Assembly (NCBI RefSeq): GCF_035989265.1 | Contig: NZ_JAYKZX010000001.1 | Coordinates: 1,009,001 to 1,073,000, forward strand | Direction of reading: 5' to 3' | Source of the DNA: Sphingobium sp. HWE2-09 | GTDB lineage: Bacteria > Pseudomonadota > Alphaproteobacteria > Sphingomonadales > Sphingomonadaceae | Length of the DNA stretch: 64,000 nt | Shown: positions 51,788-61,470 of the stretch, piece by piece | Layout of the letters: the number at the start of each line of letters is the position of its first letter | How positions within the stretch are numbered: the first letter of the stretch is position 1 | Made by a program: the position numbers and the translations under genes | Notes under the pieces: model-generated | Database searches by the model: none | The model's input: the letters and a program-made list of their open reading frames with translations, nothing else | What the model was told of the DNA's origin: nothing

Positions 51788-54003
51788 TGACCCATCTGCG
51801 CAAGCTGCTCGTCCTGTCGTTTCTGGCCAGTGTCGCATGTCCGGCATTGGCTCAGCAAAAGACGGCCGCCTCTCCGGACAAGCGCGCGGACGAGGCACTT
51901 GCGCAGATGACCGCAGACGAGAAGCTCCAGCTTCTCAGCGGTCCCATGACCCAATTTTTGGCCCCTGCCAAAAGGCCGGCCGGTGTACCGGTGAGCGCGG
52001 GATATATCGAGGGCATCCCTCGCCTCGGCGTGCCGATGCTGGTCGAAAGCGATGCCAGCCTGGGCGTGTCGAACCTGATGGACATGCGCAAGGGGGACGT
52101 GGCGACGGCGCTCCCCTCCGGCCTTGCGCTGGCGGCCAGCTGGGACGTGGGCATCGCCCACAAGGGCGGCGTGATGATCGGCAGCGAGGCGCGGGCCAAA
52201 GGCTTCAACGTCATGCTGGTGGGTGGCGTGAACCTGGTCCGCGACCCGCGCGCGGGCCGCAACTTCGAATATCTGGGCGAAGACCCTCTGCTGGCCGGTA
52301 CGCTGGTGGGTAGTCAGATCGATGGCGTCCAGTCCAACAACATCATCGGCACGATCAAGCATTTCGCGCTGAACAATCAGGAAACCGGCCGCAACGTCGC
52401 CTCGGTCGAAATGGACGAAGCAGCGATGCGCGAAAGCGACCTGCTGGCGTTCCAGATCGGTATCGAAAAGGGGAAACCCGGATCGGTGATGTGCGCCTAT
52501 AATCGGGTCGGGGGCATCTATGCCTGCGAACAGCCCTTCCTGCTCAACGACGTCTTACGCCGGGACTGGGGTTTCAAAGGCTTCGTAATGTCCGACTGGG
52601 GCGCTGTCCATTCGACCAAGGCCATTCTTGCGGGCCTTGATCAGCAGTCGGGCTATCAGCTGGACGGCAAGCGCTATTTCGGCCTGCTGATGCAGCAGGC
52701 GGTCGCCGATGGCAGCGTGCCGCAGGCCGCCGTCGATATGGCGGCGCGTCGGATTTTGCGCACAATCTATGCCCATGGCGTGGCGGATCATCCGCTGACC
52801 TCCGGCACGACCATCGACTATGATGCCGATGCAGCCGTCGCGCAGCGTGCGGCGGAAGCCGGCATCGTCCTGCTGCGCAATGAGGGCGGCATCCTGCCGC
52901 TGGCCGCCAGCGTGAAAACCATCGCGGTCATTGGCGGCAATGCCGATATCGGCGTGCCCAGCGGCGGCGGGTCCAGCCAGGTAGCCCCTGTTGGCGGCCT
53001 CAAGCGCGTCGTGCCAGGCGCCGCCAGCGGTCCCGCAGCCGCCTTCGCCAAGCGCGGCTATGGCGGGGTGGCGCCGCTCGCCGCATTGCAGGCCGAATTG
53101 CCGAATGCGCAAATTCGCTATCTGGACGGCAAAGATGTGACGGCGGCCATCGCCGCGGCAAAGGCCGCCGACATGGTCATCGTATTTGCTGAAAAATATG
53201 CCGCCGAAGCCATCGACCATGCCGACATTATGCTGGGCGAGGGGCAGGATGCGCTGATCGACGCCGTCGCCAGCGCCAATGGCAAAACGGTCGTCGTGCT
53301 GGAAACGGGCAATCCCGTGGTGATGCCATGGCTGAACAAAGTGCCAGCTGTCCTGTCTGCCTGGTATGGCGGCCAGCGCGGCGGGGTTGCGATCGCCCGG
53401 GTATTGACCGGCGCGGTCAATCCATCGGGGCATTTGCCCGTGACTTTCCCGGCTTCGGTCGATCAACTGCCCAACCCGGTGTTGCCGGGGTCCGATGCGC
53501 CAGCAGCCGACAAGGAGACGCGGGCCGTCTATGGCCTTCAAGCCGGGACCAAGCCGTTCGACATCCATTATCCCGAAGGGTCCGATGCGGGCTATCGCTG
53601 GTTCGATCGCAAAGGGTTGAAGCCGCTTTATCCGTTCGGCCATGGGCTTAGCTACACCAGCTTTGCCTATTCCGGACTGACGGTGAAGGGCGGCAAGGCG
53701 CTCACCATCAAGTTTAAAGTCACCAATAGCGGCAACCGCGCGGGCGCGGACGTGCCGCAGATTTATGTCGTGCGAGCGGGCAATGCCAAGCGGCTGATCG
53801 GCTGGGGCAAACCTGATCTGCAGCCTGGAGAAACCGGCGAAGTCAGCGTGACGGCAGACCCGCGGCTGCTGGCTGATTTCGATACAAAGGCACAACGGTG
53901 GGTGATAACACCGCAGCAGGTGCGGATCGAGGTTGCAACCTCTGCTACAGACCCGGTGCTGACCGCGACGACCCGCCTGAAGGCCCAGACCATAAAGCCC
54001 TGA
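51787..54003 (+). CDS. Exported GH3 beta-glucosidase
   Basis: A 738-residue glycoside hydrolase family 3 protein with a signal peptide (cleavage after ALAQ, residue 23). The (beta/alpha)8 domain contains Lys191-His192-Phe193 and the nucleophile Asp270 in the VMSDWGA motif. The alpha/beta sandwich domain follows (about 350-590), then a fibronectin-III-like domain (about 640-735, with LYPFGHGLSYTSF). Retaining beta-glucosidase, beta-xylosidase and related activities occur in GH3. Periplasmic removal of a beta-linked glucose is the natural role beside two rhamnosidases. Confidence 0.93.
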   Translation: MTHLRKLLVLSFLASVACPALAQQKTAASPDKRADEALAQMTADEKLQLLSGPMTQFLAPAKRPAGVPVSAGYIEGIPRLGVPMLVESDASLGVSNLMDMRKGDVATALPSGLALAASWDVGIAHKGGVMIGSEARAKGFNVMLVGGVNLVRDPRAGRNFEYLGEDPLLAGTLVGSQIDGVQSNNIIGTIKHFALNNQETGRNVASVEMDEAAMRESDLLAFQIGIEKGKPGSVMCAYNRVGGIYACEQPFLLNDVLRRDWGFKGFVMSDWGAVHSTKAILAGLDQQSGYQLDGKRYFGLLMQQAVADGSVPQAAVDMAARRILRTIYAHGVADHPLTSGTTIDYDADAAVAQRAAEAGIVLLRNEGGILPLAASVKTIAVIGGNADIGVPSGGGSSQVAPVGGLKRVVPGAASGPAAAFAKRGYGGVAPLAALQAELPNAQIRYLDGKDVTAAIAAAKAADMVIVFAEKYAAEAIDHADIMLGEGQDALIDAVASANGKTVVVLETGNPVVMPWLNKVPAVLSAWYGGQRGGVAIARVLTGAVNPSGHLPVTFPASVDQLPNPVLPGSDAPAADKETRAVYGLQAGTKPFDIHYPEGSDAGYRWFDRKGLKPLYPFGHGLSYTSFAYSGLTVKGGKALTIKFKVTNSGNRAGADVPQIYVVRAGNAKRLIGWGKPDLQPGETGEVSVTADPRLLADFDTKAQRWVITPQQVRIEVATSATDPVLTATTRLKAQTIKP

Positions 54004-54035
54004 ACGGCTAACGACATCAAGAGGACCATATCGTC

Positions 54036-56897
54036 ATGCCGCACCGCAGATTTTTGGGAGGGGCATGTGTCCTGGCCCTGTGCCTTTCGTCGCTCCCCGC
54101 CTTTGCCCAGACGCTGGAGCAGCGTTTCGAGGCGCCATCGAAAGAGGCGCGCCCGCGGGTACGCTGGTGGTGGCCGGGGGCGGCGGTAAGCGATGAGGAA
54201 CTGCGTCGCGAGGTGCAACTGCTGGACGCGCAGGGTTTTGGCGGCGCGGAAATCCAGTCCTTCACGCCCAATTTCGTGACTCTGACGCCCGAGGAGCGGG
54301 CCGTCGTCAACGATTATGCGGAACCCCGCTTTTTTAATTCCGTGCGCGTGGCGGGGGAGGCGGCCAAGGCGGCTGGCCTGACGCTCGATTATACGCTGGG
54401 GTCATCCTGGCCGTCGGGCGGCGGCTTTGCCATCACCCCTGAAAAGGCGTTCGTAGAACTGGCGATGGCGCGCACGGCGGTACAGGGCGGGCAGGCCGGG
54501 CCGATCAAGGTGGCAATCCCGTCGCGGACCAGGCGGCTGGGCGCGCTCAGTATGTTGGATGCACGGGTGAAAGACCCCGCGGTCGCCGATTGGGGCAAAC
54601 GGCTCGCCGACCGGGCGCATATCGTGGCCGTCGTCGCGGTAAAGGGGCAGGCGCCGCAACTGGTTCCGGTCGGACCGACGGCGGGCTTCAAACTCTATCC
54701 CTGGGACGATGTGGTGACCCCGGGCGCGCTCGACATGCAGAGCCGGGTCGTGCTGACCGACCGCTTGAAGGATGACGGCACGCTGGACTGGACCCCGCCG
54801 CCGGGCGACTGGCAGGTGTTCGTATATAAGCAATATGCCTCCGACGTTGGCGTGCTGGGCGCGGCGGGCAAGGGGCCGCAACTGATCCTGGATCATATGA
54901 AGCCCGAGGCATTTGCCGCCCATGCCGCGCGCGTCGGCGATCCGCTGGGGGACAAGCCGGTTGCGATGCGATCGACCTTCGTCGACAGCTTGGAACTGAT
55001 GCAGGATCTGCCGTGGAGCGACGCGTTCCTGGCGCAATTTCGCAAACGGCGCGGCTACGAGCTGACACCCTATCTGCCCCTCGTCCTCCAGCCCGGCTGG
55101 ATGCAGGCCTGGGGCGAACATTATTCACCGCCCTATTTCGATGCGTCGGGCAGCGACGTGGGCGACAGGGTGCGTGCCGACTATCGCCGGACCATATCCG
55201 ACATGATGTTCGACGGCTTCCTCAAGCCTTTCGTCGCGTGGAACCACAGTAAAGGGCTAAAGGCCAAGTTCCAGGCGCATGGCGGCGCGATCGATATCCT
55301 TCGCGGCTATGGCATCGCCGACATCCCCGAAACCGAGGATCTGGTGCATGATGGCGATCCCATCTTCATGCGCTTCGCCCGATCGGCGGCCAACCTTTAC
55401 GGTCGGCCGATCGTGTCGGCGGAAAGCCTGGTGTGGAAGAACCGCCCCTATGAAGTGACGCCGGACGAGATGCGCCGCCGGGTCGATCTGATCCTGTCGG
55501 GCGGGGTCAATTCGATGATCCTGCACGGGCTGGACTATCGCTTCCACGCGGAGGACTGGCCGGGCTGGCACGCCTTTTCGCCCAGCCCCTACGCGCTGGG
55601 TTTCAGCACGATGTTCACCGAAACCAACCCGATCTGGCCCGCGGTCAAGCCGCTCGCCGCCTATATCGGCCGGTTGCAAGCCGTGTTGCAGGCTGGGACA
55701 AACATTGTGCCGGTCGCCTATTTCTATGGCCAGACCGGCTATTATGTCGGCATCGAGGATAAGGGCGCTGGCGCCCAGGCGGCGGAAAAGGCGTTTCTGG
55801 CGGCGGGCTATGATTTCGACCGGATCAATCCCGATTCCATCGCCAATGCCAGCGTCGTGGCGAAGCAGCTGGTCGCCGCCAGCGGCTATCGCTATCCGGT
55901 GCTGGTGCTGCCCCCGCTGGAGGGCATTCGCGCTGAAACGGCCGAATCCATCGCCAAATATGCGAGGGCCGGCCTGCCGATATTCTTTGCCGATCGTGCG
56001 CCCGACAGAGACGAAGGGCTGGCCGATGCCGCACGTCGCGATGCGCGGGTCAGGCGCGCCATTGCGTCGGCCCTGCGCGCAGGCGCAAAGATCGTGCCCG
56101 CAGCGCAGGTGCCGCAAGCGCTGCGCAATGCAGGCATAACGGCAAATCTGACCTTCACCGGCCCGGATGCGTCGAACCTCTATTATGTCCAGCGCCTCCT
56201 GGATGGCCGTACCATCACCTTCCTCTATAATCGCGGCGATCAGGCCCGCGACGCCAGCCTCGTGCTGCCCGCGATGGGCGGCGTTGAGCGCTGGAATGCA
56301 ATGGGCGGGGGCAAAACGCCCGTCAGCACGAGTGCGGATGGCAGGGGCACGCGGATCACTCTGGCCCTCGCTCCGGGCGAAAGCGCACTGCTGGTCCAGG
56401 ATCCCAAAAGCCCGCTGGCAAGTATGACGACACCCCAACCCGTTGCCCGGCTCGCCATCCCCTCCGATGGCTGGTCGCTCAAGGTCGATGGCCATGTCCT
56501 GCGCAAGGCCTTCGCCAGTGATATGGGCACTGCCACCCTGAAAGACTGGCGCGACGTGCGCGGACTGGAGAATTTTTCGGGCACCGCCACCTATCGTCGG
56601 GCGATCACCGTTGATCCGGCCTGGCTGCAACAGGGCAAGCACGTCACGCTCGATCTGGGCGCCGTGCATGATATCGCAACGGTCAGCGTGAACGGCACGA
56701 CGCTGCCGACGTTGATCACCGCGCCTTTTCGTGTGGACCTGACCGGTACGCTCAAGCCCGGCGCCAACGATCTGGTCGTCACCATCGCCAATACGCCGCA
56801 AAATGCGATGCTGGATGCCAAGGCACCCGGCTTTAAGATGTTGAAGCCCGTGCCAGCGGGCTGGGTCGGGCCAGTGGCGCTGGAGGCTGGAAGATGA
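54036..56897 (+). CDS. Exported GH106-type alpha-L-rhamnosidase
   Basis: A 953-residue exported protein with a signal peptide (cleavage after AFAQ, residue 25). The opening RPRVRWWWPGAAVSDEEL (residue about 39) followed by GFGGAEIQSF is the hallmark of GH106 barrels. A C-terminal beta-sandwich with WRDVRGLENFSGTATYRR and LDLGAVHDIATVSVNGT resembles a galactose-binding/GH2-type accessory domain. GH106 was first described from Sphingomonas, and known members cleave alpha-1,2- and other alpha-L-rhamnosides. The catalytic acids cannot be assigned by eye. It overlaps the next gene by 4 bases. Confidence 0.9.
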   Translation: MPHRRFLGGACVLALCLSSLPAFAQTLEQRFEAPSKEARPRVRWWWPGAAVSDEELRREVQLLDAQGFGGAEIQSFTPNFVTLTPEERAVVNDYAEPRFFNSVRVAGEAAKAAGLTLDYTLGSSWPSGGGFAITPEKAFVELAMARTAVQGGQAGPIKVAIPSRTRRLGALSMLDARVKDPAVADWGKRLADRAHIVAVVAVKGQAPQLVPVGPTAGFKLYPWDDVVTPGALDMQSRVVLTDRLKDDGTLDWTPPPGDWQVFVYKQYASDVGVLGAAGKGPQLILDHMKPEAFAAHAARVGDPLGDKPVAMRSTFVDSLELMQDLPWSDAFLAQFRKRRGYELTPYLPLVLQPGWMQAWGEHYSPPYFDASGSDVGDRVRADYRRTISDMMFDGFLKPFVAWNHSKGLKAKFQAHGGAIDILRGYGIADIPETEDLVHDGDPIFMRFARSAANLYGRPIVSAESLVWKNRPYEVTPDEMRRRVDLILSGGVNSMILHGLDYRFHAEDWPGWHAFSPSPYALGFSTMFTETNPIWPAVKPLAAYIGRLQAVLQAGTNIVPVAYFYGQTGYYVGIEDKGAGAQAAEKAFLAAGYDFDRINPDSIANASVVAKQLVAASGYRYPVLVLPPLEGIRAETAESIAKYARAGLPIFFADRAPDRDEGLADAARRDARVRRAIASALRAGAKIVPAAQVPQALRNAGITANLTFTGPDASNLYYVQRLLDGRTITFLYNRGDQARDASLVLPAMGGVERWNAMGGGKTPVSTSADGRGTRITLALAPGESALLVQDPKSPLASMTTPQPVARLAIPSDGWSLKVDGHVLRKAFASDMGTATLKDWRDVRGLENFSGTATYRRAITVDPAWLQQGKHVTLDLGAVHDIATVSVNGTTLPTLITAPFRVDLTGTLKPGANDLVVTIANTPQNAMLDAKAPGFKMLKPVPAGWVGPVALEAGR

Positions 56898-57919
56898 TCG
56901 CGCGGAAGGCTGTTCTTGCGATTGCGGCCGGTGCGGTTCTGGCCCTGTCCGGCGCGGTGCAGGGCGCAAGCGACGATCTGTCCTATGTGAACCCGGAACT
57001 GCGGCAGGTCGCCCGCGGCATAGCCCGTGCGCAGGCAGCGGCAGAAGGATCTCTCGCCCTGTCCCGGCCCCCGGCATCTTTCCCGCTGCTTCCGTCGGGG
57101 ATCGTGGAACGCCAGGTTCCGGGCATGGCGGGGCAGCCGCCCGTCACCGTCTATATTGTCGATCCGGGACAACCCGGCGCGGCGCGGCGCGGCGCCATCC
57201 TGTTCATCCACGGCGGCGGCTTCATCGCAGGGGACGCCCGCGAATCGCTGCGGATGCTCCAGGGGATGGCCACGCGGCTCGATTGTGTAATCGTCAGCGT
57301 GCAATATCGGATCGCACCGGCAACCCGCTTCCCCGGATCGCTTGAAGACAATTACGCGGCCCTGAAATGGCTGCATGATGATGCCGCGACGCTGGGTGTC
57401 GATCCCGCAAGAATCGCGGTCGTGGGCGAAAGCGCTGGTGGCGGTCATGCCGCCATGCTGACCATCGCCGCCAGGGACAGGGGCGAAATCCCCATCGCCT
57501 TTCAGGCGCTGATCTATCCGATGCTGGACGATCGAACCGGGTCGAGCCGCCCGGTTATCCCAACGATCGGCACGCTGGTCTGGCGGCCCGCCGACAATCG
57601 CAAGGGATGGAGCGCGCTTCTGGGCCAGCCAGCAGGACAAAGGCGCGTGCCGAACGGATCGGTGCCCGCCCGTGTGGCCGACCTGTCGCGCCTGCCGCCG
57701 ACCTGGATCGGGGTTGGATCGATCGACCTGTTCGCGCAGGAAGATATCGACTTTGCCGGACGCCTGGTAGGGGCTGGCGTGCCGACCGAATTGCTGGTCG
57801 TCCCCGGCGCATTTCACGGCTTTCAGATGATCATGCCCAAGGCCGCGATATCCCAACAATTTAATGGCGCGCTGGAGGCTGCCTTGGCCCGCGCACTGTC
57901 CCCGGAGAAGAAGCCATGA
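56894..57919 (+). CDS. Exported HSL-type esterase
   Basis: A 341-residue alpha/beta-hydrolase with a signal peptide (about 25 residues). It has the oxyanion motif HGGGFIAG, nucleophile in GESAGGG, acid in SIDLFAQED and His in GAFHGF. Its YPMLDDRTG and RRVPNGSVPARVADLSRLPP segments resemble the cytoplasmic esterase at 35323-36267. It lies between the GH106 and GH78 genes with ATGA overlaps on both sides, so it is made with them. Removal of acyl groups from the sugar chain, which block glycosidases, is a likely role. Confidence 0.9.
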   Translation: MIARKAVLAIAAGAVLALSGAVQGASDDLSYVNPELRQVARGIARAQAAAEGSLALSRPPASFPLLPSGIVERQVPGMAGQPPVTVYIVDPGQPGAARRGAILFIHGGGFIAGDARESLRMLQGMATRLDCVIVSVQYRIAPATRFPGSLEDNYAALKWLHDDAATLGVDPARIAVVGESAGGGHAAMLTIAARDRGEIPIAFQALIYPMLDDRTGSSRPVIPTIGTLVWRPADNRKGWSALLGQPAGQRRVPNGSVPARVADLSRLPPTWIGVGSIDLFAQEDIDFAGRLVGAGVPTELLVVPGAFHGFQMIMPKAAISQQFNGALEAALARALSPEKKP

Positions 57920-60360
57920 CCCTTCGCGCTACGTTTGTCGCTGGTGTCGCGGCCATAATGGCCAGTCAGCCCGCCCTAGCGCAGGACGGTCCGGCGCAGG
58001 GATGGATTAGTCAGGCGCAGGCAGGGCAGCAGGCCAAGCCGATCGTGCTGCATTTCCGCCGTATGGTCGATCTGCCTGCAAAGCCGGGTCGCTATCCGGT
58101 GCGGGTCACGGCGGACAACCGATTTATCCTTTACGTCAATGGCGCGCGGGTCGCATCCGGCCCCTCGACTGGCGATATCGCGCATTGGCGGGAATCGACG
58201 ATCGACATTGCCCCCTATCTCAAGCGCGGACGCAATGTCGTCGCAGCGGTGGTATGGGACGGGGTCAAACCGCTCAAACTGCCGCCCAATGCTACGCCTG
58301 ATCAGATGACGGCCGCGCAGGGTGCAGCATTGTTCAGCAACACAGCGCCATTGTTCCAGCAGAATGTCGCCACGGGCTTTCGCCTGATCGGGGAAGGCGA
58401 TGCTGCCGCCATTTCGACCGACCGCCCCGGCTGGCGCGTCAAGGCCGATGCGGGGCATGGTTTCCGCAATGGCTGGGCGCAGACCAAGCGCTGGTATTAT
58501 GTCGCAGGCAATCCGGAAGTGATCGACGCGGCCAAGGCCGATTTCGACTGGACCGGCGTTCAGGAAAAGGGCGACGGCTGGCAGGATGCGGTGCCAGCGC
58601 CCGATGCGGCCAAGCGCACGCTCGTCGCCGATCGGCTGCCGCCGCAACGTTATGACGCGACATCCCCTGGCAAGGTGGTGCGCAGCGATCTTGTCGTCGG
58701 ACAGGGGTTCCCCGCGCGCCCCATTACCATCCCCGCCAACAGCAAGGCGACCCTGCTGATCCAGCGCGACGCGATGGTATCGGCCTATCCGCAACTCGAC
58801 ATATCGGGGGGCGCGGGCGCGACGATCAAGATGACTTGGTCGGAAGCGCTGTACGACAAGGATTATAAGAAGGGCGACCGTAACCTGATCGAGGATCGCA
58901 AGCCTTTTGGCCCATCCGATCTGTTCACCGCCGATGGCGCGGCCCGCACGTTCGAACCGCTATGGTGGCGAACATGGCGTTACGCCGAAATTGCGGTGGA
59001 AACGAAGGACCAGCCGCTGACCCTCAAGGCGCTGCGGGCCTATGAAACCGGCTATCCCTTTGCCCAGGTCGGCCGTTTCGACAGCGACGATCCGGACCTC
59101 AAGCGCATTTTCGATATCGGCTGGCGCACCGCAAAGATCGACGCGCACGAAACCTATATGGACACTGCCTTTTGGGAACAGCTGCAATATGCAGGCGACA
59201 CCCGCCTGCAGATGCTGATCTCCTACGCCGTGTCGGGCGACGCGCGACTGGCCGAACAGGCGATCGACGCCTTTGCCGGATCGCACGAAGATGGCGGTCT
59301 GATGGAAGGCGCCTATCCCACGCGCGGCCACAACGTCATCGCGCCCTTTGCGCTATTGTGGGTCGGCATGCTGGACGACTGGCGCATGGCGCAGCGTGAT
59401 CCAACCCCGATCGTACGCAACATCGCCCGGATGCGGGAGGTGATCGACTGGTTCGCCAAATATCGCCAACCTAGTGGATTGCTGGGCAAGAACCCGCAAT
59501 GGAACTTCATCGACTGGGTGGGACAACCCGCCACCGATCGGGACCAGTTCCCCTCTTACAGCCAATCCAACGAAAGCTGCCTCGTCAGCGTCAGCTGGCT
59601 GGGCGCACTGCAGCAGGGCGCTGCGATCGAGCGCGCTTTGGGCGACAAGGCGCAGGGCGACCGCTATGCACAGCAGGCCGATGCCTTGAAGCAAGCCATA
59701 CGCGCCCGCTGCTGGGTTCCCGCGCGCGGCCTGTTTGCGGACAATCCCGATGGCGACAGGTTCAGCCAGCATATGAATGCGTTGGCGATCCTGTACGATG
59801 TGGCTGACAAGGATGAGGCGCCCGCCATTCTCGACAGGATCGTCGCGCCGGGCAAGGGCATCAGCGCGCCGGAAGGGATTTCGACCACCAGCTATTATTT
59901 CGCCTGGTATCTGGTGCGCGCCTATCTCCATGCCGGGCTGGCGGATCGGTATCTGGGCCTGCTTCAGACCTGGCGCGACCTGCTGAAACTGAACTACACG
60001 ACCTGGCCGGAAGAACGCGACGATGCGGGGCAGGCGGGCAAAGGCAGCTCGACCCGGTCGGATAGCCACGCATGGAGCGCGCACCCGACGCCCGATCTGC
60101 TGGGTATCGTCGCTGGCATCCAGTCTTCCGCGCCCGGCTATGCGCGCCTGCGCGTCGCGCCTGCCCTTGGTACGCTCAAGCGGGTCGAGGCGACGGCCGC
60201 GACACCCTATGGTCCAGTGAGCGTAAGCTACCGTATCAAGGGCCAAACTCTGTCGGCTGATATCACGCGACCAAAGGATCTGCCCGGCGATTTCGTCTGG
60301 GCGGGTAAATCCTATCCGCTGACGGGCGCGCGTACGCGTCTGACCGTGCCGACACGCTAA
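57916..60360 (+). CDS. Exported GH78-type alpha-L-rhamnosidase
   Basis: An 814-residue exported protein with a signal peptide (cleavage after ALAQ). Beta-sandwich domains at the N-terminus (LYVNGARVASGP, AEIAVETKDQPL) are followed by an (alpha/alpha)6 barrel. ETYMDTAFWEQLQYAGDTR near residue 411 and RSDSHAWSAHPT near residue 715 correspond to the GH78 active-site regions, and a C-terminal beta domain closes the protein. The family hydrolyses terminal alpha-L-rhamnose by inversion. With GH106 it provides two rhamnosidases, perhaps one for each linkage of a branched rhamnose-containing chain. Confidence 0.9.
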   Translation: MTLRATFVAGVAAIMASQPALAQDGPAQGWISQAQAGQQAKPIVLHFRRMVDLPAKPGRYPVRVTADNRFILYVNGARVASGPSTGDIAHWRESTIDIAPYLKRGRNVVAAVVWDGVKPLKLPPNATPDQMTAAQGAALFSNTAPLFQQNVATGFRLIGEGDAAAISTDRPGWRVKADAGHGFRNGWAQTKRWYYVAGNPEVIDAAKADFDWTGVQEKGDGWQDAVPAPDAAKRTLVADRLPPQRYDATSPGKVVRSDLVVGQGFPARPITIPANSKATLLIQRDAMVSAYPQLDISGGAGATIKMTWSEALYDKDYKKGDRNLIEDRKPFGPSDLFTADGAARTFEPLWWRTWRYAEIAVETKDQPLTLKALRAYETGYPFAQVGRFDSDDPDLKRIFDIGWRTAKIDAHETYMDTAFWEQLQYAGDTRLQMLISYAVSGDARLAEQAIDAFAGSHEDGGLMEGAYPTRGHNVIAPFALLWVGMLDDWRMAQRDPTPIVRNIARMREVIDWFAKYRQPSGLLGKNPQWNFIDWVGQPATDRDQFPSYSQSNESCLVSVSWLGALQQGAAIERALGDKAQGDRYAQQADALKQAIRARCWVPARGLFADNPDGDRFSQHMNALAILYDVADKDEAPAILDRIVAPGKGISAPEGISTTSYYFAWYLVRAYLHAGLADRYLGLLQTWRDLLKLNYTTWPEERDDAGQAGKGSSTRSDSHAWSAHPTPDLLGIVAGIQSSAPGYARLRVAPALGTLKRVEATAATPYGPVSVSYRIKGQTLSADITRPKDLPGDFVWAGKSYPLTGARTRLTVPTR

Positions 60361-60377
60361 GATGGGGGAGGGGATAT

Positions 60378-61445
60378 ATGCCAAAGCCGTTTCGAATACG
60401 GAAGATCGCAGGGATCGCCCTCTCCATAGTGGCGATCCCTGCCCTGGCGCAATCGACGCCCAATCCGATCGAAGCGGACGGCACCGTCAATGTCCCCGGT
60501 TATCGCTTGCCGCCTTCGGTCTATCTGAGCGAGGAGGCGCGGAAATCGCTTCCGCGTCGCCCTCTCGATGCAAACGACATGCTGACCCAGCTGATCGAAA
60601 AGGGCCGCGTTCCAGCGGCGCGTCAGGGAATGGCGCGCGGTCTTGCCGGGCAGATCCGCAAAATGGCGCAGGATTATCATGTCAGCTATCGCGAAGTGAC
60701 GGTCGGTGGCGTGCACGGTTTTCTGGTCTCACCGGCCAGGCGCGGCAAGCGCAACAATATCCTGATAAACCTCCGGGGCGGCGGCTTCATCATGGCCAAT
60801 GCCGCGGCAGGCGGATTGCAGGAATTGATCCCACTCGCCAGCCGGACGGGCTTTGATATACTGACGACCGATTACCGGCAGGCGCCCGAGGCGGTCTTCC
60901 CCGCCGCCAGTGAGGATGTCGCCTCGGTCTATCGCGAACTGCTCAAGACCCATAAGGCGTCGCAGATCGGCATATTCGGCAGTTCCGCCGGCGGCCTGTT
61001 GACCGCCCAAGCGATCGCCTGGTTCCAGCATGTGAAGTTGCCCGCGCCGGGTGCTGCCGGAATCTTCTGCGCATCGGCGGATGCACGATGGGCAGGGGAT
61101 AGCTGGTATTCGTTCAAGCCGATGCAGGGTCTGACGGCGCCAGCCACGCTGGATGAACGTTTCTATTATGGCGACCATGATCTGTTAGACCCGCTGATGT
61201 CGCCGATGATGTCGCAGGACGTGCTGCGGTTTTTCCCGGCGACCCTGTTGCTGACCTCGACACGCGCAGGAGAGGTCAGTGCGGCCGTCAACACGCATCG
61301 CGAGTTGATCAAGGCGAAGGTCGATGCCGATCTTCATGTCTGGGACGGGTTGGACCATTGTTTCTTCGGCAATCACGCCCTGCCCGAAGCGCGCGAGGCA
61401 TTGGACGTCATGACCGATTTCTTCGTCCGCACACTGCGCCGATAA
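60378..61445 (+). CDS. Exported alpha/beta-hydrolase with altered catalytic motifs
   Basis: A 355-residue alpha/beta-hydrolase-3-type protein with a signal peptide (cleavage after ALAQ). The nucleophile motif GSSAGG and the terminal DHCFFGN (His) are present. The usual HGGG oxyanion motif reads RGGGF, and the acid position of the usual GTRD/STRD pattern reads STRAGE, so the standard Asp is not in place. It may still work as an esterase with a Glu acid, or be altered in substrate use. It is 17 bases after GH78 and ends the series, with no clear hairpin before the convergent SDR gene. Confidence 0.82.
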   Translation: MPKPFRIRKIAGIALSIVAIPALAQSTPNPIEADGTVNVPGYRLPPSVYLSEEARKSLPRRPLDANDMLTQLIEKGRVPAARQGMARGLAGQIRKMAQDYHVSYREVTVGGVHGFLVSPARRGKRNNILINLRGGGFIMANAAAGGLQELIPLASRTGFDILTTDYRQAPEAVFPAASEDVASVYRELLKTHKASQIGIFGSSAGGLLTAQAIAWFQHVKLPAPGAAGIFCASADARWAGDSWYSFKPMQGLTAPATLDERFYYGDHDLLDPLMSPMMSQDVLRFFPATLLLTSTRAGEVSAAVNTHRELIKAKVDADLHVWDGLDHCFFGNHALPEAREALDVMTDFFVRTLRR

Positions 61446-61470
61446 GGATCGCGGCGCTACCGTTTCGGCA

